A stretch of DNA of 64,000 nt, taken from NCBI RefSeq assembly GCF_004349315.1, contig NZ_SMLH01000008.1, positions 1-64,000 on the forward strand. The letters are read 5' to 3'. The notes below the pieces were generated by a model. The model saw nothing but the letters and a program-made list of their open reading frames with translations. It was not told where the DNA came from and did no database searches. Origin of the DNA: Flavobacterium ranwuense. GTDB lineage: Bacteria; Bacteroidota; Bacteroidia; Flavobacteriales; Flavobacteriaceae. Every line of letters begins with the position of its first letter. Position 1 is the first letter of the stretch. Made by a program: the position numbers and the translations under genes. This document shows, piece by piece, positions 36,472-44,633 of the stretch.

Positions 36472-37013
36472 ACAAACAAATAGAAAAAGCAAAACAAGGC
36501 GATCAGGTTGCCTTTACTTTTCTATTGAATTATTATTGGAATGAAGTGTATGGTTTTATGCTAAAACGTACCGAAAACGAAACCAATGCAGAGGATATTA
36601 CCATCGAAACGTTCTCGAAAGCGTTCGATAAAATAGCCACTTACAACTCGGAATTCCAGTTTAACACGTGGCTTATTGCAATTGCAAAAAATGTACACAT
36701 CGATTTATTACGAAAAAAAAAATCAAGTCTTTTTGTTGAAATTACCGATGAACAAGACCAGCAAGCCTACAATATTGCCGACACTACTCCATCTGCGGAA
36801 GATGAATTGATTACCGAACAAAACCTTTCTCGATTACTACAATTCATCAAAGAATTAAAACCACATTACCAAGAAGTCATCCAATTACGCTATTTTCAGG
36901 AAATGAGTTACCAGGAAATTGCCAATAAAATAGATGAACCTTTGAGTAATGTGAAAATTAAATTGCTTCGCGCCAAGAAATTATTGGCAGAAATCATTCA
37001 GAATAAAAGGTAA
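36462..37013 (+). CDS. ECF-type RNA polymerase sigma factor
   Basis: This 183-residue protein has sigma region 2 (AFTFLLNYYWNEVYGFMLKRTENETNAEDITIETFSKAFDKI, then FNTWLIAIAKNVHIDLLRKKKS) and region 4 (LKPHYQEVIQLRYFQEMSYQEIANKIDEPLSNVKIKLLRAKKLL). The only start giving a complete region 2 is a TTG at 36462, which lies inside the 3' end of the glycosyltransferase gene, so translation is probably coupled. No anti-sigma gene is adjacent: the next gene is convergent. The regulon and signal are unknown. Confidence 0.9.
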   Translation: MEINKQIEKAKQGDQVAFTFLLNYYWNEVYGFMLKRTENETNAEDITIETFSKAFDKIATYNSEFQFNTWLIAIAKNVHIDLLRKKKSSLFVEITDEQDQQAYNIADTTPSAEDELITEQNLSRLLQFIKELKPHYQEVIQLRYFQEMSYQEIANKIDEPLSNVKIKLLRAKKLLAEIIQNKR

Positions 37014-37062
37014 CTTTCATTTTAATAAATCAGCTTACATTCTTAATCATCTAAAAACAAAA

Positions 37063-37091
37063 AAGTGATCTAAATTAATTTTAGACCACTT
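37063..37091. terminator. Terminator between the sigma factor and GDPD genes
   Basis: AAGTGATCTAAA (37063-37074) pairs with TTTAGACCACTT (37080-37091) with one mismatch. A-rich sequence on the left gives a T-run for minus-strand transcripts. Confidence 0.8.
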
Positions 37092-37125
37092 TCCTATATC
37101 AAAAGTAATTCCTGATACCTAAAAA

Positions 37126-37887
37126 TTATCGTATTATTCTTTCCGGATAATCAGTAATAATTCCGCTAACTTTAAGTTCTTGTATATTCTTAATATCCAC
37201 AGGTTCATTCACAGTCCAAGGATAGATTCTGAAATTATTAGCTTTCATTACTGCAACATTTTCAGCAGTTAAGGTTTTATAATACGGGTTTATTGCCTGC
37301 GCATTAAGCTCTTTTCCAGTTTTAATAATAGTCTCAATAGGATCTTTATAGGTAAGCAACCCAATAGTTATTTCATTACTCAAAGACCTCATTTTTTGCA
37401 ATTCTCCTATTCGAAAACTAGAAATAAAGAAATCTTTATTTCTCCATCCTTTTTTCTTGTATTCTTCTATTATTCTATACGTATCCGTTGCTGTGTTTGC
37501 GCCTTTCAATTCAATATTAAGTACTACTTTTTTATCTATAGTCTCAATAACTTCTTGCAAAGTTGGGATTTGATGTTTCCCGGCAACCAGAACTTTTCTC
37601 AATTCTTCAAAAGTATATTCTTCAATTTTCCCTTTTGCGTTTGTGATTCGATCCAAATCATCATCATGAAAAACAACCATTTCACCCGTTTTGATTTTAA
37701 AAACATCTATTTCTAACATATCTGCTTTTAATTCGAGTCCTTTTTCTATTGATGCTAGAGTATTTTCTGTGGCATGCCCCATTGCTCCTCTGTGCCCACA
37801 AACCACAAATTTATTTGAAGTACAATTTGAAAATAATAAGGCTAATGATGAAGCCAGTAATAGTGTAGTGAATTTCATAATTTTCAT
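37126..37887 (-). CDS. Glycerophosphodiester phosphodiesterase lipoprotein
   Basis: The 253-residue protein starts with a lipoprotein signal (ALLFSNCTS, Cys at about residue 22). The GDPD TIM-barrel begins VVCGHRGAMGHATENTLASIEKGLELKADMLEIDVFKIKTGEMVVFHDDDLDRIT, with the conserved HR, EN, E-D and HD catalytic/metal residues. The C-terminus shows INPYYKTLT and YPWTVNEP (the WTVN motif). It hydrolyses deacylated phospholipid headgroups to glycerol-3-phosphate and alcohol, here presumably at the periplasmic face. It is monocistronic and convergent with the sigma factor gene. Confidence 0.95.
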   Translation of the reverse strand: MKIMKFTTLLLASSLALLFSNCTSNKFVVCGHRGAMGHATENTLASIEKGLELKADMLEIDVFKIKTGEMVVFHDDDLDRITNAKGKIEEYTFEELRKVLVAGKHQIPTLQEVIETIDKKVVLNIELKGANTATDTYRIIEEYKKKGWRNKDFFISSFRIGELQKMRSLSNEITIGLLTYKDPIETIIKTGKELNAQAINPYYKTLTAENVAVMKANNFRIYPWTVNEPVDIKNIQELKVSGIITDYPERIIR

Positions 37888-38143
37888 TTAAGTTTTTGAG
37901 GTAAAAATAGATTATCTGACAGGCTCAAAGATTAAGTAAGGATTAAATTAAGAACATTTCACCTATCTAAATGAGATGATTTTATGATGAATCGGTTAAC
38001 AATCTCTTAAAAAAATGTTTGTTTCAGTCTTCCTTTTTAGGCTTTCATTAACACAAAAGTATTCTAGTGTTATTATTAAAATAACAGCCATTTTTTAATT
38101 AGTCAATTCCTTTGTCGACACTAAAAAACAAAAAAAAGTATTC

Positions 38144-41100
38144 ATGAAACGACTCAAATTATTTTTATTTACGATTGTACTGACTGTTTTTGTCGGCAAT
38201 AAAAATTTTGCCCAAACTACTCAAGCATCCATCTCAGGTATCGTTTTAGGCAATAATTCAGAACCTATTAAAGATGCGATGGTTCAAATTCGAAATGAAT
38301 CAACTGGATTTAAAACCAATTCATTGTCTAATTTTAAAGGTGTTTTTACTTTCAAAGAACTCCCGTTAGGCGGACCTTACACCATTAGCGTTAAGGCTTC
38401 AGGTTTCGGAGAACAACAGCGCTCCGGCTACACTTTAAATCAAGGTGATTTAATAAATATCGAAATACTAATGCAGGACGACATTCAAAATTTAGAAGTT
38501 GTCGAAGTAGTAGGTCGAGGTTTAAAGAACAAAACAGGGAACTTAGGAGCTGCAACAGCTGTGACTGCAAAACTTATCAATGCGTTGCCGGTAAACGGAA
38601 GAAATTTTACCAGCTTAATGGATTTATCGCCTTTGAGCAGAGGAGGAAATATTTCAGGACAATTAGCCTCATCCACTAATTACACACTGGACGGAATGAA
38701 TGCCAAAAATCCAACTTCGGCAGGATCAACAACCAGCCGAAGCGGAGCTCCATACTCGATATCTATAGAAGCAGTAAGAGAGTTTAAAGTTGTTACCAAT
38801 CAATATGATGTAGGCTACGGTCGAAGTGGTGGCGGAACAGTAAGTGCCGTGACTAAATCAGGAACAAATGATTTTACAGGAAGTATGTTTGCCTATAATC
38901 GAGCAGACTGGTTATCCAGCCCTTACGATATTAGAGGAAATAGACGTCAAAATGATTTTTCTACGTCCCAATATGGTTTCACTTTTGGTGGACCAATCAT
39001 TAAAGATAAATTACATTTTTTTGTAGCTTGGGATCACCAACAAGATTCGCGTCCATTAATCATCGCTGATGTTCAATCGGCGGAAGACGAATTACGTTTT
39101 AATGTTACAAGAGCTACATTAGACAATTTTGTGACTATAGCCCGAAATAAATATGGAGTTTCCAATTCTCCACAATACGGAACTTTTGATAAAAAGCGTA
39201 ATTCGGATGCCGCTTTCGCTCGTATCGATTGGCAAATTAACAGTAATAATTTATTGACTGTTCGTAATAATTTTACTTATGACAATAATAAATTAGGGCT
39301 ACAGGATAACACGACCATCAATTTATATGAATCATTTGGTGACGATTTAAATGTTGACAACAGTATTTTGGCTTCTTTACGAACTAAAGTAAATGCAAGA
39401 GTTACGAATGAATTGAAAGTACAGCATTTATATACCTTTCAGGACAGTAATCCGGGAGACCAATTGCCTTCCTATAATATTCCACGCGCTATTGTAGAAA
39501 ATGTTGCTTCAACTATTAATGGGGCAGTAAGAACTACGAATATCCAAATTGGCGGACATCGATTTGCACAAGAAAAATTCACCAATAATGTTTTTCAAAT
39601 TGTAGATAATTTATACTTTAACACGGATAAAGTTAAATATACTTTTGGTTTTGATTTAATGCAAACCAATTCAAAATCTTTATATGGCAGCGAAGTAAAT
39701 GGTCGTTTCCATTTCAATAATGTTGCTAATTTTGACAACTTAACGCCTTATCGTTATTACAGGGAAGTACCTTTGGTAGCGGATCCTACCGTAACTTCAA
39801 ATATATTAAACGCTGGAATTTATGGTCAGTTACAAACCAAAATTGCATTGGGATTAGACCTGACTTTAGGGTTACGATTTGATTATGCTAAATATCCGAC
39901 AGCAACATTCAATCAATTAGTTTTTGATGAATTAGCCATTCGTACGGACAATAAACTTCAGTCAGCTATTCTTCAACCGAGAGTACAATTGTCTTGGGAT
40001 GTAAATGAAGACCACAAAGATTATATTCGCTTAGGTGCTGGAATTTTTGCATCCGATTTAAATAACTATGCGGTTATCAATAATTTATATTTTGATGGAA
40101 ATCATACGGCTACAGTGGATGTAAGATCACCAAATGTTCCTATGCCAAATTTCATTGATTATCGAAATAATTATGCCAGTATTCCAACTTTGGATGCGTT
40201 TCAATTACCTACTATTAATTTCACAGGAACAGATGCTAAAGTACCGGTAGTCTATAAAGCCAACCTATCTTACTCCCATTTCTTCACTGATAAATTGAAA
40301 GCAGGAATAGCGGGTTATGCAACTCTAGGACGTAACAACTATGTTTATGTAGATCGAAATATGGTAGCTAATCCATTTTTTACTTTGGCCAATGAAGGAA
40401 ATCGTGGAGTGTATGTTCCCGCTAGTTCAATGCCTGCAAATGGCGCTGGAGATTGGATGCAAGGACGTATTAGCAATAAATTAGGACGTGTATTAGAATT
40501 AAATAGTGAGGGAAAAGTCAATCAATTTGCAATGGTGGTAGATGTTACGTATCGTTATTTTAAAGATGGTGAAATATCTGCCAGCTATACCTTGAATGAC
40601 ACAAAGGACAATACTTCATTTAATGGAAACGTTGCCAACACAGCAACTTTAGTTTTACCGGTAGAAGATGACCCGAGAGACTTGAGCAAAATGAGTTATT
40701 CTGACAATCATTTCCGTCATAAAGTGGTGTTTTATGGAACATTGCCTACTTTTTATGGTATCAGTGTTGGTGTTCGTTATTCTGGCATCGGTGGTACACG
40801 CTACAGCTTGCTTTCAGGAGGAAATACAAATGCCGATTTTGTCTCAGCTTCAAATGACTTAGCTTATATTTTTGACATCAATAACCCTGCTGTTGCTCAA
40901 AATATAAAAACGGGATTACAAACCATACTTAATAACCCTGCTGCCAGCCAAAGTTTGAAGGATTATATCAATAAATACTCTGGCAAATTAGCCGAAAGAA
41001 ACGGGGGAATAAATGAGTTTTATGGTCTTGTTGATGTTAGAATCAGTAAAAAAATTGCAATAGACAAAAAACAATTCCTAGAATTTACGGCTGACATATT

Positions 41101-41320
41101 TAATGTTGCCAATTTATTAAATAAAGAATGGGGTGTAAACAAATCCCTTGGTAGTCAATCATTGTATGCTTTAGGCACACCCGCATCAGGAACAACAGCT
41201 GCAGTTCCGGGATTTGACAGTACTAGACAACAATTTAATTACAGAGTAAACAATGCCGGACTTCCTTCGCTTTCAGGAAATCCGTTTCAAATACAAATAG
41301 GATTTAAATATGCTTTTTAA
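38144..41320 (+). CDS. Oar-like TonB-dependent receptor
   Basis: The 1058-residue outer-membrane protein has a signal peptide (ends NFAQ), a carboxypeptidase-regulatory-like beta-sandwich (ASISGIVLGNNSEPIKDAMVQIRN, residues about 27-115) and a plug domain (TAVTAKLINALPVNGRNFTSLMDLSPL). The segment TNQYDVGYGRSGGGTVSAVTKSGTNDFTGSMF is characteristic of Oar-type receptors. A long barrel follows, ending in the aromatic GNPFQIQIGFKYAF. The ligand is unknown; no SusD partner lies next to it. A gene for TonB follows after a 24-bp perfect inverted repeat. Confidence 0.93.
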   Translation: MKRLKLFLFTIVLTVFVGNKNFAQTTQASISGIVLGNNSEPIKDAMVQIRNESTGFKTNSLSNFKGVFTFKELPLGGPYTISVKASGFGEQQRSGYTLNQGDLINIEILMQDDIQNLEVVEVVGRGLKNKTGNLGAATAVTAKLINALPVNGRNFTSLMDLSPLSRGGNISGQLASSTNYTLDGMNAKNPTSAGSTTSRSGAPYSISIEAVREFKVVTNQYDVGYGRSGGGTVSAVTKSGTNDFTGSMFAYNRADWLSSPYDIRGNRRQNDFSTSQYGFTFGGPIIKDKLHFFVAWDHQQDSRPLIIADVQSAEDELRFNVTRATLDNFVTIARNKYGVSNSPQYGTFDKKRNSDAAFARIDWQINSNNLLTVRNNFTYDNNKLGLQDNTTINLYESFGDDLNVDNSILASLRTKVNARVTNELKVQHLYTFQDSNPGDQLPSYNIPRAIVENVASTINGAVRTTNIQIGGHRFAQEKFTNNVFQIVDNLYFNTDKVKYTFGFDLMQTNSKSLYGSEVNGRFHFNNVANFDNLTPYRYYREVPLVADPTVTSNILNAGIYGQLQTKIALGLDLTLGLRFDYAKYPTATFNQLVFDELAIRTDNKLQSAILQPRVQLSWDVNEDHKDYIRLGAGIFASDLNNYAVINNLYFDGNHTATVDVRSPNVPMPNFIDYRNNYASIPTLDAFQLPTINFTGTDAKVPVVYKANLSYSHFFTDKLKAGIAGYATLGRNNYVYVDRNMVANPFFTLANEGNRGVYVPASSMPANGAGDWMQGRISNKLGRVLELNSEGKVNQFAMVVDVTYRYFKDGEISASYTLNDTKDNTSFNGNVANTATLVLPVEDDPRDLSKMSYSDNHFRHKVVFYGTLPTFYGISVGVRYSGIGGTRYSLLSGGNTNADFVSASNDLAYIFDINNPAVAQNIKTGLQTILNNPAASQSLKDYINKYSGKLAERNGGINEFYGLVDVRISKKIAIDKKQFLEFTADIFNVANLLNKEWGVNKSLGSQSLYALGTPASGTTAAVPGFDSTRQQFNYRVNNAGLPSLSGNPFQIQIGFKYAF

Positions 41321-41340
41321 ATCCTATTAAATAAATCATT

Positions 41341-41394
41341 TAATACAATAGCAAAGCGCATTCATTGATTTGAATGCGCTTTGCTATTGTATTA
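41341..41394. terminator. Perfect 24-bp inverted repeat (terminator-like) between the receptor and tonB
   Basis: The arm at 41341-41364 (TAATACAATAGCAAAGCGCA...) is the exact reverse complement of 41371-41394, with a 6-nt loop TTGATT. There is no T-run beyond the arm except within AT-rich sequence, so it could terminate, protect the mRNA 3' end, or be a repeat element. It is the longest perfect hairpin seen in the window. Confidence 0.8.
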
Positions 41395-41577
41395 ATTCAA
41401 ATTTAAGAATTAACAGCGTAAATTAATTAACGTTATAGTTAAATAAATAAACATAAAACTAATAAAATCAAAAATAATTATTAAATTTATATACTAAAAT
41501 TCTTATTTTACACGTTATAAAATAAAAACAACTCTGCTTATGATTTAATTACTACTTAACCATTAAATCCATAAATT

Positions 41578-42399
41578 ATGTCAAAACTAAGCATTTACGA
41601 TACCGGCTGGATTAACCTTGTTTTCCAAGACCGAAATAAAGAATATGGAGCGTATCAATTGCGCAAGGAAAGTACTAAAACTTCATTAATGGCACTTTTT
41701 ATGGGTGTATTATTTTTATCCGCAGCTTTAAGTATTCCGGTAATCATTAACTATTTTAATCCCAATAAAAGTATCACAATAGATATTCCTGAACTTACAA
41801 ATACTGTCGTCCAACTTACAGACATAATTCCGAATCAGCTTGAAGAAAAAAAGACTCTTCCTCAGATAAAAACCAAAGATGTTGATGTCCCCATCAAAAG
41901 CGCTCAACTTGTTAATCCTATAATTGTTCAGGCTTCACAAGCAAATCAGGACATTGCAAAAAACACCGACAATACAAATATTACAAATACCTCTTCAGAA
42001 GGAACCGGAACTGTTGGTATAAACCCAACTTCTACTTCAGGAACTGGAACTGAAACCGTAACACCTGTTGATCTGGGAAACACTATTGTAAATAGCGTTG
42101 CTCTGGATAAACTTCCTGAATTCCCCGGTGGAATCAATAAGTTCTATAATTATGTGGGAAATAATTTTGAAAAACAAGAAATAGAAGGTAACGGTTCGAT
42201 TCGCGTATATGTTTCTTTTGTAATTGAAAGAGACGGAAGCATGACTGACATTCAGGTAAAAAGAGATCCTGGCTATGGCTTGGGGAAAGAAGCCGTTCGA
42301 GTATTGAAATCCTTGAAAACAAAATGGTCTCCGGGAATGATTAACGGAAAAGCAGTGCGAACCGCTTATAATCTTCCCATTACAGTACAGATGAATTAA
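41578..42399 (+). CDS. tonB: Energy transducer TonB
   Basis: The 273-residue protein starts with the Bacteroidota TonB signature MSKLSIYDTGWINLVFQDRNKEYGAYQLRKE, followed by one transmembrane helix (LMALFMGVLFLSAALSIPVIINYF), a Thr/Asn-rich periplasmic linker and a C-terminal TonB domain. The domain shows FPGGINKFYNYVG, GSIRVYVSFVIERDGSMTDIQVKRDPGYGLGKEAVRVLKSLKTKWSPGMINGKAVRTAYNLPITVQ. It couples the ExbBD proton-motive force to outer-membrane receptors; no exbB or exbD is in the window. A terminator follows directly. Confidence 0.94.
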   Translation: MSKLSIYDTGWINLVFQDRNKEYGAYQLRKESTKTSLMALFMGVLFLSAALSIPVIINYFNPNKSITIDIPELTNTVVQLTDIIPNQLEEKKTLPQIKTKDVDVPIKSAQLVNPIIVQASQANQDIAKNTDNTNITNTSSEGTGTVGINPTSTSGTGTETVTPVDLGNTIVNSVALDKLPEFPGGINKFYNYVGNNFEKQEIEGNGSIRVYVSFVIERDGSMTDIQVKRDPGYGLGKEAVRVLKSLKTKWSPGMINGKAVRTAYNLPITVQMN

Positions 42400-42410
42400 A
42401 TATAAAAAGA

Positions 42411-42440
42411 AAAGCTTCAATTAATTTTGAAGCTTTTTTA
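42411..42440 (+). terminator. Intrinsic terminator of tonB
   Basis: AAAGCTTCAA (42411-42420) pairs with TTGAAGCTTT (42427-42436), followed by a T-run. Confidence 0.9.
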
Positions 42441-42466
42441 TTTCAAACCAACAAAAAGCGCTAACC

Positions 42467-42536
42467 TAGCCCTGATTGCAGTGGTATCTCACGCATTTTT
42501 TTGCGTGGATATAACGAAAAGCAGGACGACTATTCC
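42467..42536 (+). repeat. Structured intergenic element, copy 2 (AGCCCTGAT ... GCAGGACGACTATTCC)
   Basis: It begins TAGCCCTGATTGCAGTGG like copy 1 (TAGCCCTGATTGAAATGG) and ends GCAGGACGACTATTCC. The central hairpin CACGCA/TGCGTG (42490-42495 with 42502-42507, T6 loop, extended by ATC/GAT) differs in sequence from that of copy 1 but has the same position. It lies between the tonB terminator and lipA. Confidence 0.7.
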
Positions 42537-42627
42537 CTAAAAACAAATAAATATTGTGCTCCTAAAGCATCCGTTTCACTTTCTTCAAATAAACAAATAA
42601 AGAAATCCACAAATAAACTACATTCCT

Positions 42628-42635
42628 TATCTTTG
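42628..42635 (+). promoter_or_regulatory. -7 promoter element for lipA
   Basis: TATCTTTG matches TAnnTTTG and lies 18 nt before the lipA start codon, implying a very short leader. Confidence 0.55.
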
Positions 42636-42653
42636 TGCTTTGAAAATTGATAT

Positions 42654-43523
42654 ATGGAAACTGTTTTAGAAAATACTTTACCTACAGGAAAACCGAAATG
42701 GTTGAAGGTAAAACTCCCAATAGGCCAAAAATATACGGAGCTTCGCAGCTTAGTAGACAAATATAGTTTGAACACGATTTGTACTTCGGGAAGTTGCCCA
42801 AATATGGGTGAATGCTGGGGCGAAGGGACGGCTACATTTATGATTTTAGGAAATGTGTGTACGCGTTCTTGTGGTTTTTGTGGTGTAAAAACTGGAAGAC
42901 CAGAAACTGTAGATTGGGATGAGCCGGAAAAAGTCGCGCGTTCTATCAAAATTATGAAAATCAAACATGCCGTTGTGACTAGTGTTGACAGAGATGATTT
43001 GAAAGATGGTGGGTCAATTATTTGGATTGAAACCGTGAAAGCCATTCGCAGAATGAACCCAAACACAACACTGGAAACGTTGATTCCGGATTTTCAAGGT
43101 ATCGAAAGAAATATTGACCGTATCGTGGAAGCGAATCCTGAAGTGGTTTCGCATAATGTGGAAACGGTTCGCAGATTGACACGTGAAGTACGTATTCAGG
43201 CAAAATACGACCGAAGTCTGGAAGTATTACGCTACTTGAAAGAAAAAGGAATTAACAGAACAAAGTCGGGAATTATGTTGGGTCTTGGCGAGCAAGAAGA
43301 GGAAGTGTATCAAACGATGCGAGATTTGCGTGAAGCCAATGTTGATATTGTTACGATAGGTCAATACTTGCAACCGAGTAAAAAACACTTGCCAGTGAAG
43401 GAATTTATAACGCCGGAACAATTTGCAAAATACGAGCAGTTTGGTTTGGAATTAGGGTTTCGTCACGTAGAAAGCGGACCGTTGGTTCGTTCCTCTTACA
43501 AAGCACAAAAACATATATTATAG
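42654..43523 (+). CDS. lipA: Lipoyl synthase
   Basis: This 289-residue radical SAM enzyme inserts two sulfurs into octanoyl groups on lipoyl domains. Visible are both cluster motifs: the auxiliary-cluster CxxxxCxxxxxC as [12 protein letters not shown] and the radical SAM CxxxCxxC as CTRSCGFC. The C-terminal [11 protein letters not shown] carries the serine ligand (RSSY). Length is normal. The gene has its own -7 element; the downstream spacer to gap consists of short repeats. Confidence 0.97.
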   Translation: METVLENTLPTGKPKWLKVKLPIGQKYTELRSLVDKYSLNTICTSGSCPNMGECWGEGTATFMILGNVCTRSCGFCGVKTGRPETVDWDEPEKVARSIKIMKIKHAVVTSVDRDDLKDGGSIIWIETVKAIRRMNPNTTLETLIPDFQGIERNIDRIVEANPEVVSHNVETVRRLTREVRIQAKYDRSLEVLRYLKEKGINRTKSGIMLGLGEQEEEVYQTMRDLREANVDIVTIGQYLQPSKKHLPVKEFITPEQFAKYEQFGLELGFRHVESGPLVRSSYKAQKHIL

Positions 43524-43529
43524 TCGAAT

Positions 43530-43610
43530 GTCGTAAAGTCAGAAAGCCGAAAGGCTTGATATCTTGACTTTAAGACTTTAAGACTTTAAGACTTTAAGAC
43601 TTTAAGACTT
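43530..43610. repeat. Tandem 8-nt repeat (GACTTTAA) abutting the gap start codon
   Basis: GACTTTAA is repeated 5.6 times without error from 43566 to 43610, ending at the base before the ATG at 43611. Before it lie AAAGTC/AGAAAGCC words and a small AAGCC/GGCTT hairpin (about 43542-43556). It is the most regular of the word arrays in the window. Confidence 0.9.
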
Positions 43611-44603
43611 ATGATCAGAATTGCCATAAATGGTTTTGGAAGAATCGGCAGGAATTTATTCCGATTACTTTTGAACCATCCTTCAATAGAAGTTGTAGCC
43701 ATAAATGATATTGCTGATAAAAAAACAATGGCACATTTAGTGAAATACGACAGTATTCACGGTGTTTTACCATTTGTGGTCAGTGATGATGAAAAAGGAA
43801 TTCTGGTAGATGGAAAGCATTTTTTATTTTTTCACGAAAAAAGCATTTCAAACCTGGATTGGAAAAGTATAGACATTGATTACGTTGTGGAATCAACTGG
43901 CAAGTACAAGACTTTTGAAGAACTAAATTCCCATATTATTGCTGGCGCCAAAAAAGTGATTCTTTCTGCACCATCAGAAGTTGACACTATAAAAACGGTA
44001 GTTTTGGGTGTAAATGATTTTATTCTTGATGGTACAGAAACCATTATTTCGAATGCTAGCTGCACTACAAATAATGCTGCACCGATGATTAAAGTAATCA
44101 ATGACCTTTGTGGCATAGAGCAAGCCTACATCACCACCATTCACTCCTATACGACGGACCAAAGTTTACACGATCAACCCCATAAAGATTTACGTCGCGC
44201 TCGCGGGGCGAGTCAATCTATTGTACCTACAACAACTGGAGCGGCAAAAGCATTGACAAAAATATTCCCTGAGTTTGAAGGTAAAATTGGCGGTTGTGGC
44301 ATACGAGTACCCGTTCCTGATGGCTCTTTGACTGATATTACTTTCAATGTAAAACGTGCGGTTACCATAAATGAGATCAACGCTGCCTTCAAAGTTGCCG
44401 CACAAACTACTTTGAAAGGCATTTTGGATTATACCGAAGACCCGATTGTATCTGTAGATGTGATTGGCAATAAAAATTCATGTATATTTGATGCTCAACT
44501 CACTTCTGTTATTGATAAAATGGTAAAAGTGGTAGGATGGTATGACAATGAAATTGGTTATTCCTCTAGAATAATTGATTTGATTAATTTAACAAAAAAA
44601 TAA
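43611..44603 (+). CDS. gap: Type I glyceraldehyde-3-phosphate dehydrogenase
   Basis: The 330-residue glycolytic enzyme has the NAD-binding INGFGRIGRNLFRLL, then VVAINDIAD (the Asp favouring NAD), the catalytic ISNASCTTNNAAPMIKV and the phosphate-site RRARGASQSIVPTTTGAAKA. WYDNEIGYSSRIIDL is near the end. The usual SCTTNCLAP reads SCTTNNAAP, so the second, non-catalytic cysteine is Asn; the catalytic Cys is kept. The ATG sits directly after a tandem GACTTTAA array with no room for a normal leader motif. It precedes the hybrid kinase by 30 nt. Confidence 0.94.
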   Translation: MIRIAINGFGRIGRNLFRLLLNHPSIEVVAINDIADKKTMAHLVKYDSIHGVLPFVVSDDEKGILVDGKHFLFFHEKSISNLDWKSIDIDYVVESTGKYKTFEELNSHIIAGAKKVILSAPSEVDTIKTVVLGVNDFILDGTETIISNASCTTNNAAPMIKVINDLCGIEQAYITTIHSYTTDQSLHDQPHKDLRRARGASQSIVPTTTGAAKALTKIFPEFEGKIGGCGIRVPVPDGSLTDITFNVKRAVTINEINAAFKVAAQTTLKGILDYTEDPIVSVDVIGNKNSCIFDAQLTSVIDKMVKVVGWYDNEIGYSSRIIDLINLTKK

Positions 44604-44633
44604 AAATAACCCACAGAAAAAATTCAGTTACAA

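Noticed and set aside
43566..43610. CRISPR-like repeat array
   Set aside because: The unit is only 8 nt and there are no spacers; it is a simple tandem repeat, and no cas gene is present.
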